Positions 62,918 to 64,000 of a DNA stretch of 64,000 nt are shown piece by piece. The stretch's first letter is position 1. Each line of letters begins with the position of its first letter. The translations under genes were made by a program, and so were the position numbers. The notes under the pieces are model-generated. The model worked only from the letters and a program-made list of their open reading frames with translations, was not told where the DNA came from and searched no databases. Source of the DNA: Mycobacterium kiyosense (GTDB taxonomy: Bacteria; Actinomycetota; Actinomycetes; Mycobacteriales; Mycobacteriaceae); the NCBI GenBank assembly GCA_021654635.1, contig AP025179.1, positions 5,146,001 to 5,210,000 on the forward strand, in the 5' to 3' direction.

Positions 62918-63952
62918 GTGCGCAAGCTACTCAAACGACTCAAGCGACCCATCGAGTCCTACAACAAGACCTGGCTGGGAATGATCGGGCTAACCGTCAT
63001 CGCTCTGCTGCTGGGCGGGGTGGTGTTGTTCGGCAGCCTCAATGTGGGCACGACCCGCTACCAAGGTGAGTTCGCCCAGTCCGCTCAGATCAACAAGGGC
63101 AACCAGGTCACCATCGCAGGTATCCAGGTCGGCACCGTCGAGGGCGTCAAACTCGCCGGCGACCACGTGGTGGTCACGTTCAACGTCAAAAACGGCACAC
63201 ATCTGGGTGCCGACACGCAGGCCAGCATCAATATGACCACCATCCTGGGGTCGCGCTACCTCGCCCTGACCCCGGCCGGCAGCGGCGAGCTGAAGGACCG
63301 AACCATCAGGTTGGCCAACACCGAAGTTCCCTTCGATCTGCAACGGACCCTCGCCGGCGCCACCAGCACCTTCGAAGCCGTGGACGCCGACCGCGTCGTC
63401 GAATCGGTGCGATCGCTCACCCAGAACCTGCAGGGACTGCCCGACGCCCTACCGGAGGCGCTGGAAAACCTGCAGTCGCTGGCCACCGTCATCTCCGATC
63501 GGCGCGATCAACTGGGCACCCTGCTGTCCAACACCGAGACGCTGACGACGATGCTGCGAAACCAAAAGGCCGATCTCGGGGTGCTGGTGCTGCAGGGCCG
63601 TGACCTGCTGGCCGAAATCGCCACGCGGCGTGCGGCCGTGCAGCGACTGTTCGCCAGCGCCACCACACTCGTCGACCGGGCAAAGACGATCCTGGCCGAC
63701 GAACCGGAACTCAACAAGCTGCTCGCCAATGCGCGGGAGTTCACCGCGATGATCAACAGCCACGACGCCCTGGTCCGCAACATCTTGCAGTCGATGCCGA
63801 TCACCGTCCGCAACCTGGCCAACACCACCGGCAACGGCAACTACCTCGACCTCAATCTCCCAGCCGGTGTGCTCGTCGACTCCTGGATGTGCGCGATCAG
63901 CGGGCGGGCGAGACAGTTCAACCTGGTCGAGTACTTCAAGGACTGCCAATGA
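62918..63952 (+). CDS. MceC-type protein
   Basis: 344 residues from GTG 62918 (VRKLLKRLKRPIESYNKTWLG), a hydrophobic anchor (about 22-42), MlaD domain with NKGNQVTIAGIQVGTVEGV (about 62-80), helical region, and the two-Cys end SWMCAISGRARQF...FKDCQ. An ATG at 62898 (MFNR) with a better ribosome site lies in another frame; removing two bases at CC 62910-62911 would join it as MFNRSAVRKLL, so the true start may be there. Overlaps the next gene by ATGA. Confidence 0.87.
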   Translation: MRKLLKRLKRPIESYNKTWLGMIGLTVIALLLGGVVLFGSLNVGTTRYQGEFAQSAQINKGNQVTIAGIQVGTVEGVKLAGDHVVVTFNVKNGTHLGADTQASINMTTILGSRYLALTPAGSGELKDRTIRLANTEVPFDLQRTLAGATSTFEAVDADRVVESVRSLTQNLQGLPDALPEALENLQSLATVISDRRDQLGTLLSNTETLTTMLRNQKADLGVLVLQGRDLLAEIATRRAAVQRLFASATTLVDRAKTILADEPELNKLLANAREFTAMINSHDALVRNILQSMPITVRNLANTTGNGNYLDLNLPAGVLVDSWMCAISGRARQFNLVEYFKDCQ

Positions 63953-64000
63953 GCCGCCGGGTCAAGATCATCGTCGCCGCCACGGTGGCTGCCGTGGTGC
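63949..64000 (+). CDS. MceD-type protein, N-terminus (cut by window edge)
   Basis: The first 17 codons (MSRRVKIIVAATVAAVV) begin an N-terminal anchor. The start overlaps the mceC stop. The identity follows from position in the operon. Confidence 0.65.
   Translation, partial: MSRRVKIIVAATVAAVV

Overview
The window is a high-G+C actinobacterial chromosome segment from a slow-growing Mycobacterium. The diagnostic content is mycothiol S-conjugate amidase, a PE_PGRS gene, a PE-PPE-Esx-Esx cassette of the PE8/PPE15 type, TrcRS and Mce/YrbE genes. Gene order from the left edge to about 24 kb follows the M. tuberculosis Rv1082-to-Rv1056 block as I remember it, and about 43-58 kb corresponds to Rv1040c-Rv1027c with kdp rearranged. 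The species cannot be fixed from this sequence.

Region 1 (1-24 kb) is conserved metabolism: mca (partial), a DUF4307 membrane protein, greA, metB, pra, cbs, a lipU-type esterase, an SGNH hydrolase, fadA3, a Bax-inhibitor membrane protein, echA9, echA8 and a membrane alpha/beta hydrolase. These are followed by a coupled cysteine dioxygenase/rhodanese pair, lpqV, two patatins, a class II glutamine amidotransferase, an SRPBCC protein, a DapB-like oxidoreductase, fadD14 and a YVTN beta-propeller protein. Region 2 (23-32.6 kb) is less conserved: DUF427, DUF6295, a dienelactone hydrolase, a phytase-like lipoprotein, a FadD2-type ligase, a sorbosone-dehydrogenase-like lipoprotein, small secreted proteins and a RibD/DHFR-fold reductase.

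Region 3 (32.77-41.75 kb) looks like a genomic island at the 3' end of tRNA-Leu(TAA). A 23-bp direct repeat with one mismatch, covering the tRNA 3' end, brackets it. Inside are a TNT-type toxin tip next to an Imm61/Imm63-like immunity gene, a second toxin tail overlapping a candidate immunity gene, a PE protein carrying a beta-propeller, a run of small phage/ICE-like genes, a decayed IS30 element and a PE_PGRS gene. Part of it is clearly lower in G+C.

Region 4 (42-64 kb) holds an FAD monooxygenase, pe8-ppe15-esxJ-esxI (ESX-5-type substrates), trcRS and a kdp cluster on one strand. The kdp cluster consists of a 27-codon ORF, kdpF, kdpA, kdpB, an unusually long kdpC, an extra KdpE-like regulator, kdpD and kdpE. 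It is followed by an mce operon (yrbEA, yrbEB, mceA, mceB, mceC, start of mceD).

Six genes are broken or locally scrambled by one or two extra bases, nearly all in homopolymer runs (Bax-inhibitor gene, TNT fragment, ppe15, kdpD, yrbEB, mceB). The uniform direction suggests sequencing overcalls rather than true gene decay; the ppe15 amber codon and the IS30 stops are not explained this way.
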